Assembly (NCBI RefSeq): GCF_000350225.1
Contig: NW_005179182.1
Coordinates: 28,235-92,234 of the forward strand
Length of the DNA: 64,000 bases
Direction of reading: 5' to 3'
DNA from: Chondrus crispus
Lineage: Eukaryota > Rhodophyta > Florideophyceae > Gigartinales > Gigartinaceae
Position numbers and translations under genes: made by a program. The first letter of the stretch is position 1. Every line of letters starts with the position of its first letter. A model generated the notes under the pieces. The model was not told the DNA's origin and searched no databases. It saw only the letters and a list, made by a program, of their open reading frames with translations. Below are positions 1-11,918 of the stretch, piece after piece.

Positions 1-1350
1 TCAAATCCATCCTTGCGTGTCCCCTCCACGAAAGGGAGACACTCGCATTTGACTTTTGCCTCTCTGGACCCTGGAGGAACACTCCCCAGTCCTAAATTTA
101 CCGCTGTCCCTCGTCGACTACCCGAAAGTTTTCACTCCTGCCAGAGGCCCACATCCACAACTATCAACCTTAAACCGTTCGCTCAGACGCGTCACCACAA
201 AACCTAATGTCCCTTCCACTTTTTACCTGCCTTTTCGACTTCCTCGTTTCCTCCCACAGCCTGCCTGCGCTTTCCTCCGCCTGCCCGGCCCTTGAAGACT
301 TTCATGTCCTGCTCCAGTGCATCTGTCAAACTTTATCGATCTCACCGCCGGGAGAGGCCCATCCCTTTGCGATATCTTTCCGACCGAACACCTGCAGACC
401 CTAACGTATGCCGCTTTGTCGTCACCGTCGCCCAGCGCCCTGCCCAAGGACGGACCTACTCGTGTACTGTACTAAACACCTTTGTACCTGTTACGAATGC
501 AGCACGCCCCGTCACAACCCTTCCACAGCTTGCCCATTCTGCCCATTCCACAACATACCGTACTTCACATATACCCTCTTCGCACCTCTGTGTAAGACGC
601 GCACCCCGCGAGCCTAACTTTCCCGATCACCCCTGCGCCACACCCTCATAAATCCCCCCGCAGCAGCACCTGTCCATTCCCAAACAATTTTTTCCATCCA
701 GGCAACAATATTTACGCCTTCCACCCCACCCCGTGCACGTGCTCCGCCCACCACCATCACCACCACAAACTACAAAACTCTCCCCGTCCTGCCTTGTTTG
801 TGTTTCTCCGTACCGCACTGTAGTTGTAAATCCCCCAATGTATCTGCCGTCTGCATGGTTGCTCCCACATCCATCCGCCATCAGCAAACCGAATTCCCTG
901 AATTCCGCCTCCTGCGTCCCGTTTTCGCCACCAACCCAAGCCGGGTCACATACGTTTCTATCCCAACTGCATCCACACGCTTGCAAGATCCTCAGAGCAC
1001 GTGACCGAGCGACCTTTTCCAACTCGACGATTTATTTTGCCAACATTGCTGTGCGCAAGACTGCATCCACATCAATAGACACACGCTGCTTCCGGCCTTT
1101 GATCCTGACCGCCTTATTGACGCATTCCGTCACGCACGCCTCCTGCGTATGGCGCACAAATATTTGCATATCCCTACTTCTTCCAAATATACCCCCGTCT
1201 ATGGTCCGAACTCTTGGTCCTCTGCTCTGGGACCAGTGGCGTCACCGTTTTCGATTGGTCTCACAACACCCGTCCACCTTGCACTCCAATGCAGTGCCGT
1301 AGCCAGGACGTACGGAGAAAGCCCGCACATCTACCCCCTTGCCATATACT

Positions 1351-1380
1351 GTACCTAAGGGTACCAAGGGTACTGTACTG
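1351..1380. repeat. GTAC palindromic motif, copy 1
   Basis: The motif reads GTACCTAAGGGTACCAAGGG followed by TACTGTACTG. It belongs to a family of GTACC-AAGG-GTAC palindromes followed by ACAGTAC or TACTGTAC found six times between 1.3 and 13.1 kb. The function is unknown: it could be a transcription-factor site or a relic of a small foldback element. Confidence 0.5.
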
Positions 1381-2278
1381 TGCTGCACCACTGGTAGGCT
1401 GTACAGTGCAGTACAAGAATTTCTACCCTCCTTGCGCCCCCTTCCTGATCTCACAATCTGCAGTACAATTGGACGGCCCCCTTCTGTTCGATAGCCAAAC
1501 ACCACGGCCACGGTGTTACAAGCTGCCCAAGCTTTTTGCATTCAGGATGCGTGCCGCCCGAACTTTGGCAGGCGCCGCCGAAGAGTTGCCGAAAACACGA
1601 CCCTTCCGTAATATTTTTAACTGTCATACGTACCTTGAGCCATTTTTAAATTTGATCAAGGTCAATTTAGATTGTACATACTGTAGGTTGTGGGAGTGAC
1701 GCGGAAGGGATGGCGGTTGGGTAAGCTCTTTGATGACATGGATCGCGTCTGCCTTCGTCGGCATCATCCGTACCGCTCGGTCCTCGCGAGAGTTGTCTGG
1801 GTACATACAGCAACCCATGCAGCAATGTTTATCCAATTTTGCCTTTTTAAAATACTCGCTTTCCCGCCAAAATAACGCATATCTCCATCTATCATCCCAC
1901 GAATCACGTTTCCGTCGCAACCTTGATGAAGCTCATGTGCAGGGACATCAAATCTCACTCTTGATTGCGCCATGGGGCGCGCGAATACCGGGCGAAACTC
2001 GCACCGAACAAGCCTTTCGAGCCGCCTGGAGAGATGATGATGAGGTATACCTTTCTGCCCACCGAAGACTGTTCACTCTCTATCAAGATTCTCCGCAATA
2101 ATAATGAATTGAGCCCGGAAACTCGTCAGCTCTCTTGCAAGGCTTGCGAAAACGTGATCTCAGGACCGCCCAAGCTCGAGTGAAAGGGGGCGAAACATGA
2201 AATTTGCAAACAGTCTCTTCTTGCTGTTTGGCAGAGCGCGTGCGCAAGAGGTTGTGTTTCCCGTAAATACTATTGTGC

Positions 2279-2298
2279 TACCAAGGGTACCCTTGGTA
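2279..2298. repeat. Perfect 20-bp palindrome, copy 2 of the GTAC motif
   Basis: TACCAAGGGTACCCTTGGTA is its own reverse complement. It is followed directly by CTGTATT. The same half-site with the CTGTA tail occurs at 11902 and 13009 and, inverted, at 1361 and 9861. Confidence 0.6.
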
Positions 2299-4050
2299 CT
2301 GTATTATGCAATGCCCTGTCCGCGCCATTGCCAGCAAAGATTTGTAGGCTACTGAATAAGATGCAAGGGACGTAAACCTCGTCCACCTTGCCGAGACTCT
2401 GTGACTCTGTGACCATCTGCGCATAACCGAATTGGCGTTCGCATGACATGCAACCGTGGCCGCAAGGCGAGCTCCGAAGAGGCGCTGTAATGCTGAAGCC
2501 GGTCCAAAACGTAGAGGGAGCGCGAGACGGGCGCTGCATGCCTCCATAAAAAGTTGCTGATTTTGTCCGAGAATAGCAATGCGGGTGAGGCAGAAGCCGA
2601 AAGTGCCCTTGTCACAGCTGCGTGTACCGCAGCTCCCAAAGTACGGTGCACGCGTCAGCTGTCGACGACGGACAAACCGCTATTTCACACGAAACTGCAG
2701 GGCCTGCTCAGGGATGCTCTGACATCATACGTAAAGACTTCATCTTCGCACATTATGTGAACGCTAGTTCGAGATCTCGCCATAAACACGGCCAAAGGTC
2801 GCGCAATATTCAAACGGCGAGGGTAAGCATCGTCAACTGGCGATGTTCTAGGGTCTCCTTTAGGGGCTGCACGCCATTCAAGAGTCTTCTGCAATTCTCG
2901 CTACTCATTCTGTAATGCAGACAAGGTCTTGATGCATGGACTGTACACTATTCTGCAGCATCGTTGCCCGCCATCGCCGAATGCCAAAGCAAAAACCGGA
3001 TACGAAGCAGCAGCTTTCGGGCGCTTGCGTGAGAGAAACCTTAATGACAGCTGACGTCAACGGCCAGTTTTATCATGTGCTTCAAAAAACGTCGGCGTAG
3101 AAGTCATCTGACCTTATTCCTTGTTGCAGGAGGGCCAACTCCTCTGTCTGGCTGCCATCGCTCATCAAGCGCCGTATCCTCACCAACCCACACACACACA
3201 AGACAAGGGACGGGATCGGGGCCGCACAAGTATGCGGTCTGCTCTTCACAGTCATTCGGAACACACATCGATCGCAGGTCTCTCGGTCTGCGTGCTGTCA
3301 GTCAGTACATGTACTGTACTGTACTGCACCTCTTACCGAGAGCGAAAGCGAGACAACCGCAGAACTGCATATTCGCATGTTCGCTTCTCACCATCGATCA
3401 CGTGAGCACGTCGATGCTGTCAAGAGAGTTCTGCTTCACACCTTTTACCGACGTAGCGTAGGGCAATGCAGTACGGTACAACACTCGGGAACCTGTGAAG
3501 ACCATTTTTATTCACTGCCTCTCTAGTTAATCTTAGTCTTCTCCGCATCATGTGGAATCTTTGCACCGCGTCTCTTCCACACGAGCCCAGTCGTCGTCAG
3601 TGTCAGTAGGGGGAGTTTTGGTGGATTTGTTGCACATCGTAGGAATTCCTGTGGGGTATCGAAGCGTTCATTCCAACCTTCGAACACCGCAGTTTATCCG
3701 CTACCGCACAAATTCTATCGTAATCGTGCCCCAGCATGTGTACATGAAACTGTGATGGGCACAGACGAGCTCCCGCTTCTGTATGGCAACCTGGCGCCTC
3801 CTTCTGTCGCCAGTGTACTGTACATGTCAGTCCTTGAACTAGTCAATCGGCACGCTCTCGAAGCTGCTCATGTGGTCCTTGCACATGCCTGGTCGGCCAT
3901 CGCCTCGGAATCGGCCCCACAGCTCCGAAGAACTGCAACCAGTAAAGCACACAAGGCGAGCAATGAGAACGCATATGACAACCAGCCTGTGTCTCCGTCC
4001 CACCTCCTTGACGCGAAGAATATGAGATCGTAATCACCACCCGCGAACAA

Positions 4051-5463
4051 TCACGCCCTGTGGCGCCTCAAAACCAAGCATCGTTCAAACCCTCTCTCGT
4101 CCACTTTGAGTTCTACAAAGCTAAGCCCGGCAATCTGCTCGAACATTTCTCGGATCGAATCACCAGATCGCCTGCCCCCAACTTCTAAAACAACATGGCC
4201 ACCGTACCGTAGTAGAGCAGGACAACGCCTAAGACTCTCTGCAATAGCTCTGTAAGATCCCATTCCATCCCCGCCTTGTCCCAACAGCGCCATTTGAGGC
4301 TCTCTTGCAAGCCCTACTTTGTCAAACTCTATCTCTTTTCTGGTCAAGTATGGTGGGTTGCTGATCACGACGTCGAATCCGATCTCTTCCTTCCCAAAAC
4401 TTTTCTCCAGCGCCGTGAAATCACCCTGCACTACTTTTGCAAAGTGTACTAGCCCAAGCGATTGGATGTTGCGCTTCGCATCCCCACCAGCTTCATTGCT
4501 TAATTCCAGACCAACGCCCTCGGCGTCAACGTTTGCTGACAACAAAGCTCCGGCCATTAAACATCCGCAACCCGTTCCAAGATCTAACAGCCTCGGGACT
4601 TGCACCTCGCCATCTCCCTTAGTATCGCTGCGCTTCACCCCTTTAACGAATGTCTCCCTCAGTAGCCCTGCGGCGGCCATTGCCACGCATTCGGAGCTCT
4701 TCCGAGGTGTCATTGCGTTAGTAGTAAAAAAGTACCAACGCAGAAATCTAGTTTTCGTCTCCCCTGATTCGTCGTCATATCGATGTCTTTCCTCCTGCAC
4801 CTCGCGTGCTTGCCTTCGCTCCTCTAGGCGCCCTTCACGCTCAACAAGGGTGCTGAATTTTGGAGGCAGAGGACAGTCAACATAGACTCCGAGCTCGGGA
4901 AGTTCAACCCGTGATACCGCTACGTAAAGACCGCGTGCAGGGATCCCTGAAAGTGTGGCGTCCCCAAGGACGGGACACCCTGCTTCTCGCAGCCTCTTGC
5001 GTAACCCTGTGCCAGGCTGGGATGATGAGAGCGTAAGCAATCGGAGCGGGCCGGCAGGTGAAGGGATGGAAGATGAGAGCAGTAAAACTGCATCACGTAT
5101 TCTGCGATTTGGAGAGCCTATTACAACAGCGTGCAGCGTAAACGTGACAGTGGATGGTGATTGTGTATCAGAAAGAAGGAATATAATAGGGCCAGATATC
5201 GACCGTGGAGGGCAGAAGAGCGGCTTTTGAGGCGCTGTAAAGCTGTGTCGGCTGGAAAGGATCGAAAGGCCTGTTTTGGGCTTCGAACCGGAAAGTGGTA
5301 GGCCCGCAGGCTTGTGGGCGACGAGAATTGACAGAGAGCGGTGGAGGATTCGTAGCTCGTGCGCAGAAGTTGAACTTGGCGATAAGCCAGGAAAGGACAG
5401 CACAGGAGTTGGGGATGTACGTGGGAGTTGGTTTGAAGGCATAGGCACATTTCCCGATACCAT
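4051..5463 (-). CDS. HemK/PrmC-type N5-glutamine methyltransferase with N-terminal degenerate pseudouridine-synthase-like domain
   Basis: This gene encodes about 470 aa. The C-terminal half is a SAM-dependent methyltransferase of the HemK/PrmC family, which methylates the GGQ glutamine of translation release factors. The Gly-rich SAM loop is LDLGTGCG (D294-G300), the signature NPPY is at 369-372, and PRKSSE, upstream of the loop, stands where PrmC has its PRxxTE motif. The N-terminal half resembles RluA-type pseudouridine synthases: HKPAGLP at 50-56, and later TGLRKRLREAGCPVLGD with the GCPVLGD block near 161-167. The catalytic HRLD motif of that family is not visible, so the domain is probably inactive. 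The first in-frame ATG is at 5463. The frame stays open upstream to a non-ATG codon at 5637 with an Arg-rich, acid-poor stretch, so an organelle transit peptide made from an upstream exon is possible. Bacterial PrmC is about 280 aa, so the extra domain explains the length. Confidence 0.8.
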   Translation of the reverse strand: MVSGNVPMPSNQLPRTSPTPVLSFPGLSPSSTSAHELRILHRSLSILVAHKPAGLPLSGSKPKTGLSILSSRHSFTAPQKPLFCPPRSISGPIIFLLSDTQSPSTVTFTLHAVVIGSPNRRIRDAVLLLSSSIPSPAGPLRLLTLSSSQPGTGLRKRLREAGCPVLGDATLSGIPARGLYVAVSRVELPELGVYVDCPLPPKFSTLVEREGRLEERRQAREVQEERHRYDDESGETKTRFLRWYFFTTNAMTPRKSSECVAMAAAGLLRETFVKGVKRSDTKGDGEVQVPRLLDLGTGCGCLMAGALLSANVDAEGVGLELSNEAGGDAKRNIQSLGLVHFAKVVQGDFTALEKSFGKEEIGFDVVISNPPYLTRKEIEFDKVGLAREPQMALLGQGGDGMGSYRAIAESLRRCPALLRYGGHVVLEVGGRRSGDSIREMFEQIAGLSFVELKVDERGFERCLVLRRHRA

Positions 5464-7438
5464 GACCTCGCCAAACGCAACAGCGTTCAAACGCCTGGCT
5501 CCGGACGCCTGGTAAGTTGCCGTAGATCTCGCTTGTTCTGTGCGTCTCTTTGATGTCGCACAGCGTTCACGACGGCGAAGGGCTTTGTGATGAAACCCAT
5601 TTGTCCAAAAAGGGCTTGAAAGAGCGAGCCGTCTCACTGGTGAACAAGGTCAATAAGAGCCGTGAGAGCTTTCAAAGAACAGGACTCGCACACCATAGGC
5701 TCGCTCTTTCGAAGTTAGGAGCCCATGGGTTCTCAATTTTACTCAAGAATACTGTAGGCCCATACTGTGCTGAAACGACACGTGTACTCATATTATAAAT
5801 ATAGCTTTGCCACGTGTTGACGTTTCCAATGCATACCTCTCTGCGGAGTCGAAGCACTTCAGAAGCTGCTCAAATCCGGCGAGTTTAACGTCGAGTTTAC
5901 TCTTCGTTGTGAATTATAGAGGGCTCCAACTCATCCACAACGCGGAGCTGCTGGGACATCTGAAGGCGAAGCACAGAGCGATGATCAATCCTCAGGGGTC
6001 TCTGGATAGCTCACACACCAGCTTTTGGCATACTGATCTCGTTGCACGCTTGGGAACCTCCAGAGATCACGACTCTTTCAGAAGTGCTCAATGAAACGCT
6101 TCAAATTCTCTTAACAGTCCAAATTATCCCTATGCCATCCATAGAGCAATGCTGCAATGCTGTACAAACAATATGCAAAATATTGTTCAAAACCCAGCAT
6201 GTTTGTTTACTCCGAAAATACTTGCATCAAGTGCACTTTGGTATGAGCTTCATACGATCTCGCTCGTTGGGTAAGAAATTTTCTCACGAATATCGACCCA
6301 TGGACTTTTTTCCTTGCGTTTACTTCAACACATGCAAGATACAATGTACGCACTCAAAAGGGATCGCAGAATCTCTTGAGCACTACACATCAGGCAAACC
6401 AATTCGAAAACCTCACACATTACACTTTAACCGGGCCAACTGCATTGATAACCGTGCACAATCAGCACGTTTCCGTTCAGCTTGAGTGCGTCTAATGACT
6501 GTGTACGACCATTGCCGTTAAATTTCAGGAAAGGAATGAGGCATATGCCTCAGACACATGCCAAGTCCTTCAAAAAGGGATGCTAGGAGTTCATGTTGAC
6601 ACTTCAGGCCGGACGCATGTCCTGACTTTCTCACCAAACGCTACAATTGAATATCTATGCGTACATAATCTGCACATCTTCGAGCGGCCAGTCTTCACAA
6701 ATGGATTTGAATTCGCAACCCTTAGTCCTCAAATCATCTTCACACGAAGATATTCCTATTCATGGCAGCCGCAGTTCAGTTCTCTTAACCAAAAAAAGCA
6801 GCTGCTGCAGTACTACAAACTCCAGAGACAGTAGCATTTGGTGTGAAGGCGGGTACGCACTTGTGATCTCGTCTGAACGCATCTGTCTTAAAATCAGCAG
6901 CCCAACTTCGTCAAGAATGAAATCTGATGCCAAAATCTTGTTGTCCACGCACTGCCCAAACAGTACAGTGTCGCCAAGGAGTTTGACTAACCCAACCCTG
7001 TAAAGCATCCGAAAACTTATTTCTCAGTGATCCCAGGCGGGCCCACTGGTTTGCCGGACATCTGATGTGTAGCAGTGCTATCAAGAAAAAGAACGCAAAC
7101 ATTAAATTTATATAAAACAGCTGTAATTTGCCGTAGTGCCAATGGCAGATTTGATTGTATTAGGCGTTAACATGGATCTAAATTACGTAGTAATAGTATC
7201 ACAGTGCTTATTAAGGAGCAAGTTAGTGAGTATGAGTGTGCAGCGATTGCAGCCAAGGGCCAATGTGGTCTCTCTACGGCAAGTATTAGGCAAGGGATTC
7301 CGCCCACTCACGAGATAAACACGAGAGGGGTAACAGTACAACCCATGACTTCATTTCCAGCAGTAAGTGGCTTTTCCGAAAAGCTCCCAGAAATTCCCAT
7401 AGCGAATGGTCGCATGCAAGATGCCTTGTCTTGGCGCA

Positions 7439-7454
7439 GTACCCTTAAGGGTAC
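7439..7454. repeat. Perfect 16-bp palindrome, copy 3 of the GTAC motif
   Basis: GTACCCTTAAGGGTAC is self-complementary and is followed by AGCACAGCACAG. It is a variant of the GTACCCTTGGTAC motif with TTAA at the centre. Confidence 0.55.
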
Positions 7455-8346
7455 AGCACAGCACAGTAGCATTATGCTTGCGACAACACGTAGACCAACA
7501 CTTGGTCCAAGCTCCCACACACCAGAAAGAGCAAACATCAGTAGCGCTCACGCAGAAAACGGAAACCACGCTGACCTCTTAGCGTGGCCTTTAGTCACAG
7601 CGACATGAAGGGTCTTAAAGCCATGTCGACAGGGAATGTGATTAACTTGGCTCGTCCCTCCAGACCTTTCGAGAACAACAAATGTAAAGAGGATTCTCGC
7701 TCTCAGCAATATCGCTATAGACCGATACCATCTTACGTTGAACGAGAGCAGTCTTCGAGGCAGTATGTTTTTCTGTATTCACACTTAAAGTCCCGTAGTG
7801 AATGAGTTCAAAATGGGAGACTTCTTATGTTGTCTGCATAAAACAGGTTTCATGGCTTTTGTAAGTCTAATAACAGCTGGTCCACAATTTCAAGAACCGA
7901 AAATTTTCCACCTTAGGGTATCATATGCCACGTTAACGCGATTGGGACGCACAATGGTGCAGGGCCTCAAGATTTTCTGACATGTGTGCACCATGTTCAC
8001 ACGCTTGAAGTGTGTGTGACTTGTAGAACTCAATGAAATTACGTTTCTGTATCTACATTTTGAACGATACCTTATGGTCCCATGTAAGAGTCGCTCTCAT
8101 AGGTTCTCAAAGATTTTGAGTTACGCATCGGAGTGTTTGGTTTCAAAGCAAGTGGGTATTGTGCAAACATATCTCCAGTTTCTTTATCTCGCTTTCTCAG
8201 GTCTTGACCTGCGTTTTATCGTTGTGAGTGTAAGAGATGTCGACAAATGGCAAGTATGTAAAGTAAAAACTAAAGAACAATGTTAGAACTGGACTAAGAA
8301 CGAGCGTGACGCTCGAGAGAAGAGGAAAGGGGTTTAATACAGGAGC

Positions 8347-8490
8347 AAAAAAAACTATACTACGCCAACCTGCTAATTTCTCTCCTTACTTGGTACGCCG
8401 CGGGAATTGAACTAGAGGCCTCGCAGGCATGCAGTGCCATTTGATCCGGCATAGTCTTGTTGTAACCACGCCAACGTCCGTTCGACTTGG
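8347..8490 (-). mobile_element. Possible tRNA-derived SINE or Pol III unit
   Basis: On the minus strand TTGGCGTGGTTAC resembles a tRNA A box. About 55 bases on, AGTTCAATTCC fits the B-box consensus GGTTCGANTCC at nine of eleven positions. It is followed by CCGCGGCGTACCA. Further on, at 8347-8354, is a run of eight T, as expected for Pol III termination. The T-arm stem does not pair, so this is not a functional tRNA. A tRNA-derived SINE is an inference from the boxes only. Confidence 0.3.
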
Positions 8491-9860
8491 TTATCGTGTC
8501 AGCCAAATTGTCTTCCACGCAGGCTCAGCCAATTTGCTGTAATGTGGCCATGTCGCCGCCTGCTCTACTTGGTTTATCGTTTCAGCACAGCCAAATATCC
8601 TTCCACGCATGTTCCAATAATTCGGCACAGCGTCTTCCCTCCGGAAGGTTCCACACAGTACAGTAATCAGTCCTCCTTTCTTTTGCTAACAAACATTTAA
8701 GTAGATCCGCCAATAAACCTCAAAGGTGGTTTCCACCATCGAAGCATCACCTTTTCCCCAAAGCCAACTTCTTTCTCTTTCGCCCTGCTCACCACCAGGT
8801 GTGGTAGCACACTTGTCCACAGCACAGCGAACTCCCTTCTCCCATCAACGGACTCTGCAGCAACACAGTGTTGGCGCGACGTGCTTTTCAGTGTGATGCA
8901 TCTCGTTGTGCAGTGCCCGTGTAATCTGCGCGCGACATGCATATTACGGTGACGCAAAAAGATTTTATTTTGCGCGGGAATGCTCGCAAACATCACCTTC
9001 AAAATGAATACTACGAGAGCGGAATTGAAATGCATTTGTAACAAGTGAAAACCGACAGATGGTCTCGATGTGCTGTTAGAGAAGGAGATGGAGATATGCA
9101 AAGAGCTAGTTTAGTTAGCCTAGAGAGAAAAGCAATAGTTGCAAAATATGCTCTCTGTTCAATGAGACTAAAAGACCTGTTGCTTAATGGTTTTATGATA
9201 TTCTGGTCTTTAGAGGATCCATGGCGGACACGCAGGCGAAATGAGTACAATCGGCAAGTGTGGCTTTGTTTCCAACAGTATGAACATGCACGCAGCTCAT
9301 CTTCCGTTTCTCTCCGACTGCTTACACATCGTGGAAAGATAAACACATGTTGATTTCATATTTTCCTTTTTGAAGCTGAGAGTTTCCAACTTTTCCAAAT
9401 GTGGCGCAGCACAGGACCTGACATGCAGTATAGCACAGCTAGTGTGTACAGTACAGTCACTGAACAAGTCCAAGACGTAAAAAGTATGTGTGCGCAGCTC
9501 TCGATAACCCCCGACTTACGGTGGAGTACTGTCTGTTGCAGTTTGTGGTTCCACCCAGATAACGCAACACCACAGACAGGGCACTGCCATTAGGGCAAAC
9601 ACAGTTCACAACAATATAAAGCCGCCGTCGCCTCCCCTACCTTCGTGGGTGGGAGGCATCGGTCTGATCTTGGCACCACACAGTTGTGCGGAGGTTACAG
9701 AGCTCCAGGGTTATACGTACAGTACAACACGTGTGCTTTGAGTGAAATAAATCGACCGAATTATTCCCCAGTCAACTTTGTCAGGGTCGATCAGACTTAC
9801 GAAAATGTTGAAACGTGCCTTTTGATGCGGCCCACTTGAACTGCATACAGAACGCTCGAA

Positions 9861-9880
9861 GGGTACCAAGGGTACAGTAT
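9861..9880. repeat. GTAC motif, copy 4
   Basis: GGGTACCAAGGGTACAGTAT has the same core and the same ACAGTA tail as the copies at 1361, 2279, 11902 and 13009 (some inverted). Confidence 0.5.
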
Positions 9881-10385
9881 AAAGAACCCAAATTTCTTTA
9901 CCAAATACACGGATTTTCAACTTCTGCCCAAGCAGCATAAAACTACATACACGGTGCCGAATGATATAAATCCGTTGTGTTGCAGTTGACGTAATGCTGC
10001 AATAATCGAGGGTTGGGCTTCCCAGGGGCAAACTTGAAGTCATTTACCCGCCTATAATTCCCACAAGACTTCTTTCAACCAACGTGCCACCTAGACATTG
10101 GCCCTGGACAATGAAGAGTTGCCAACACGAGGCAGTAGTCACTCAACGCATACTAGAGCCAAAATCTATTCATGTCGACAATCTTGCAACAGCACTCTAT
10201 CCAACTCTGTCCAGGAAAAAGAAATAACGTACACATGAATGTCGCGAAAGAGGAGAACACTGGGACCCTTCAGCAAGCCCGAATGCAATTGGTCATCTAA
10301 GCTATTAGAATACGAAAAACTCTTAATCCCCCCCTGCTTCAAAAGTCTCCAGCTCCCTTTCATGTTCTGGTAACGCATAACTTCT

Positions 10386-11399
10386 TCAGGCGTGCTTCAT
10401 GGCATCGTTCTCAATAGAAGCAAGATGAACAAAATATGGTCCCAAGAAAACGACCATAAAGACGAGCCCGGCATGAAGGGCGACCGGGCCGCTGGGGGCA
10501 CCGTCCACAAAACCAAACTGGACGATGGTAAAGTTGAGGAAGGCGGACAGATATGTGTACAGGGCAAGAATGTAATACATATATGGAACCCTCATTTTCG
10601 AGGCAGCCAGTCCAATTCCAACCAGGCCGCAAAGTATCATGAGAATACCAGTCCAAATGGTCATACTCGGCAGACGTCCCACGTGGGGCGGTGCCAAGAA
10701 AGGCGCCGGTAGCTTGCCGCCTCCGGCTTCGGCGTGTATCAGGGAGCCTGCGATCAAGGTCCAAAGACCCGACAAGCCGAGATTTGCATTCCAAAAGATA
10801 GCTCGCATGGTGTTGCCGGTGTTCTGCTTTAGGAAATCGCGGCCAGTGCCGGCGCAGATGAGGCGTGCGAAGAAGACAAACTGGCCGCCCTGCAGGGCGA
10901 GGCAGAAATGGAAGGAAGTCAAAATGCCCATGACGATGAGAAACTTGCTCTGATCGATAGAAAGACCCTCCAGTATGGTGTCCTCGAGATCCCCAGCTCG
11001 GAAGGAGGGCTGGATAAAGACAAAGACAAAGAAGACGTAGTAGCCGAGGAGGGAGGATATGAAGATGCCCAGCTTTGTGACGGGGGTACTGTACCAGCGG
11101 AAGATGAAGGCGGCGATGCCGATGGCAAGGCCGACGAGGCCAAAGATGACTTCGAACAGGCCGCCAAGGAAAACTACGACAGGGTCTGGGCGGCCACTTT
11201 CAGAAAGCATACCTGCGGGGTTGCTGTCAACCAGGCGGATGGCACCCTCATTGATAACTAGAACACTCCAGAGTGAGAGAAGCGCTGCGGCCTCAACGAA
11301 AGTGGTAGTGTTGGTAAGGTTTGTGGGGGGTGCGGCCGCGTCGGAGAAGACGACGTCGGGCGCCTTCTCGACATCGATTGTGGAGTCTGCTTGATCCAT
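10386..11399 (-). CDS. Eight-span membrane protein, unrecognised family (paralogue 1)
   Basis: This gene encodes 337 aa in one exon, starting at the ATG at 11399. By eye it has eight hydrophobic segments, near residues 35-57, 73-101, 108-131, 153-183, 199-221, 246-267, 273-296 and 307-328, so it is an integral membrane protein. I do not recognise the family. It is clearly paralogous to the product at 39252-40277: both share VINEGAIRLV, FRWYST, LTSFHFCLALQGGQFVFFAR, LICAGTG, QNTGN-MRAIFWN and GLV-MVVFLGPYFVHLAS. The conserved Arg, Cys and Asn residues around segments 4 and 5 look functional. GPR1/FUN34-type acetate transporters were considered, but their NPAPLGL signature is absent. A TATA-like TTTTAAA lies about 135 bp upstream. 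Confidence 0.85.
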   Translation of the reverse strand: MDQADSTIDVEKAPDVVFSDAAAPPTNLTNTTTFVEAAALLSLWSVLVINEGAIRLVDSNPAGMLSESGRPDPVVVFLGGLFEVIFGLVGLAIGIAAFIFRWYSTPVTKLGIFISSLLGYYVFFVFVFIQPSFRAGDLEDTILEGLSIDQSKFLIVMGILTSFHFCLALQGGQFVFFARLICAGTGRDFLKQNTGNTMRAIFWNANLGLSGLWTLIAGSLIHAEAGGGKLPAPFLAPPHVGRLPSMTIWTGILMILCGLVGIGLAASKMRVPYMYYILALYTYLSAFLNFTIVQFGFVDGAPSGPVALHAGLVFMVVFLGPYFVHLASIENDAMKHA

Positions 11400-11533
11400 G
11401 ATAAGGGAGAGGTGATCAAGGGAGGGGTTGAAGAGGGGGGCGCTGGAGGGAGTGCAGAAGGGTGGAAGTGGTCAGGTCTGGCGGGACTATTACGCTGCAC
11501 ATCGGGGGCGCAGGCGGCGAAGACATTCAAGGG

Positions 11534-11540
11534 TTTAAAA
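11534..11540 (-). promoter_or_regulatory. TATA-like box of the 10386-11399 gene
   Basis: TTTTAAA on the minus strand lies about 135 bp before the ATG at 11399. The paralogue at 39252-40277 has a TTTAAAA at 40374-40380, about 100 bp before its ATG. Confidence 0.4.
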
Positions 11541-11901
11541 GGGCTTCGAGAAATGTTGACTACGCAGCAACAACAGATGCTTCGAGGACGGCAGCACTGG
11601 AAATCAGGCATGGGTGACGTGCAGGATAATTGCTACATTTGTCCTCGAGGGCAACAAAGAGTGTTGTTGTGTGCTAGCTGCCGCGCAACGGCAGCAGGCA
11701 AGGAAATGCGACACTGGGGGGTTTCTTAGAGGGGTGACGAATTGCTGTATATGCTACAGTGCACCTGCCGTTCGGTCCGCACTGCTCGCTGTTGGTCAGG
11801 GGTGCACAAAAGTGCGGTGAATGTGGAGCGAGGTGGTGAAATAGAGTGATGGATAGATCAAAACGGGGGGAAAAGCGGCAACTTTTCCGGAAGACTGCGT
11901 G

Positions 11902-11918
11902 GTACCCTTGGTACTGTA
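11902..11918. repeat. GTAC motif, copy 5
   Basis: GGTACCCTTGGTACTGT shares the core and tail of the palindrome at 2279-2298. Confidence 0.5.

Larger units (their letters stand above)
1..4050. other. Gene-poor stretch with C-rich first 1.7 kb
   Basis: I see no gene that I can support here. The open frames are short, mutually overlapping and show no domain or codon pattern. Roughly the first 1.7 kb is rich in C and poor in G on the plus strand, like the leaders upstream of the glutamine synthetase genes in this window, so it may be a promoter or leader of something outside or lost. GTAC-centred motifs recur, for example near 470, 1351-1410, 2279-2298, 3305-3325 and 3815. Confidence 0.5.
5464..10385. 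other. Intergenic stretch without a recognisable gene
   Basis: No open frame here carries a domain, and all are short and AT-biased like random sequence. What can be seen is a perfect palindrome at 7439-7454, a possible tRNA-derived element at 8347-8490, a degenerate direct repeat of about 45 bp (near 8485 and 8570), and GTACAGTAC-type motifs near 9448, 9714 and 9861. Confidence 0.45.

Noticed and set aside
8395..8470. A complete tRNA gene on the minus strand
   Set aside because: The B-box-like part is there, but the T stem (TCTAG against CCCGC) does not pair and no cloverleaf forms.
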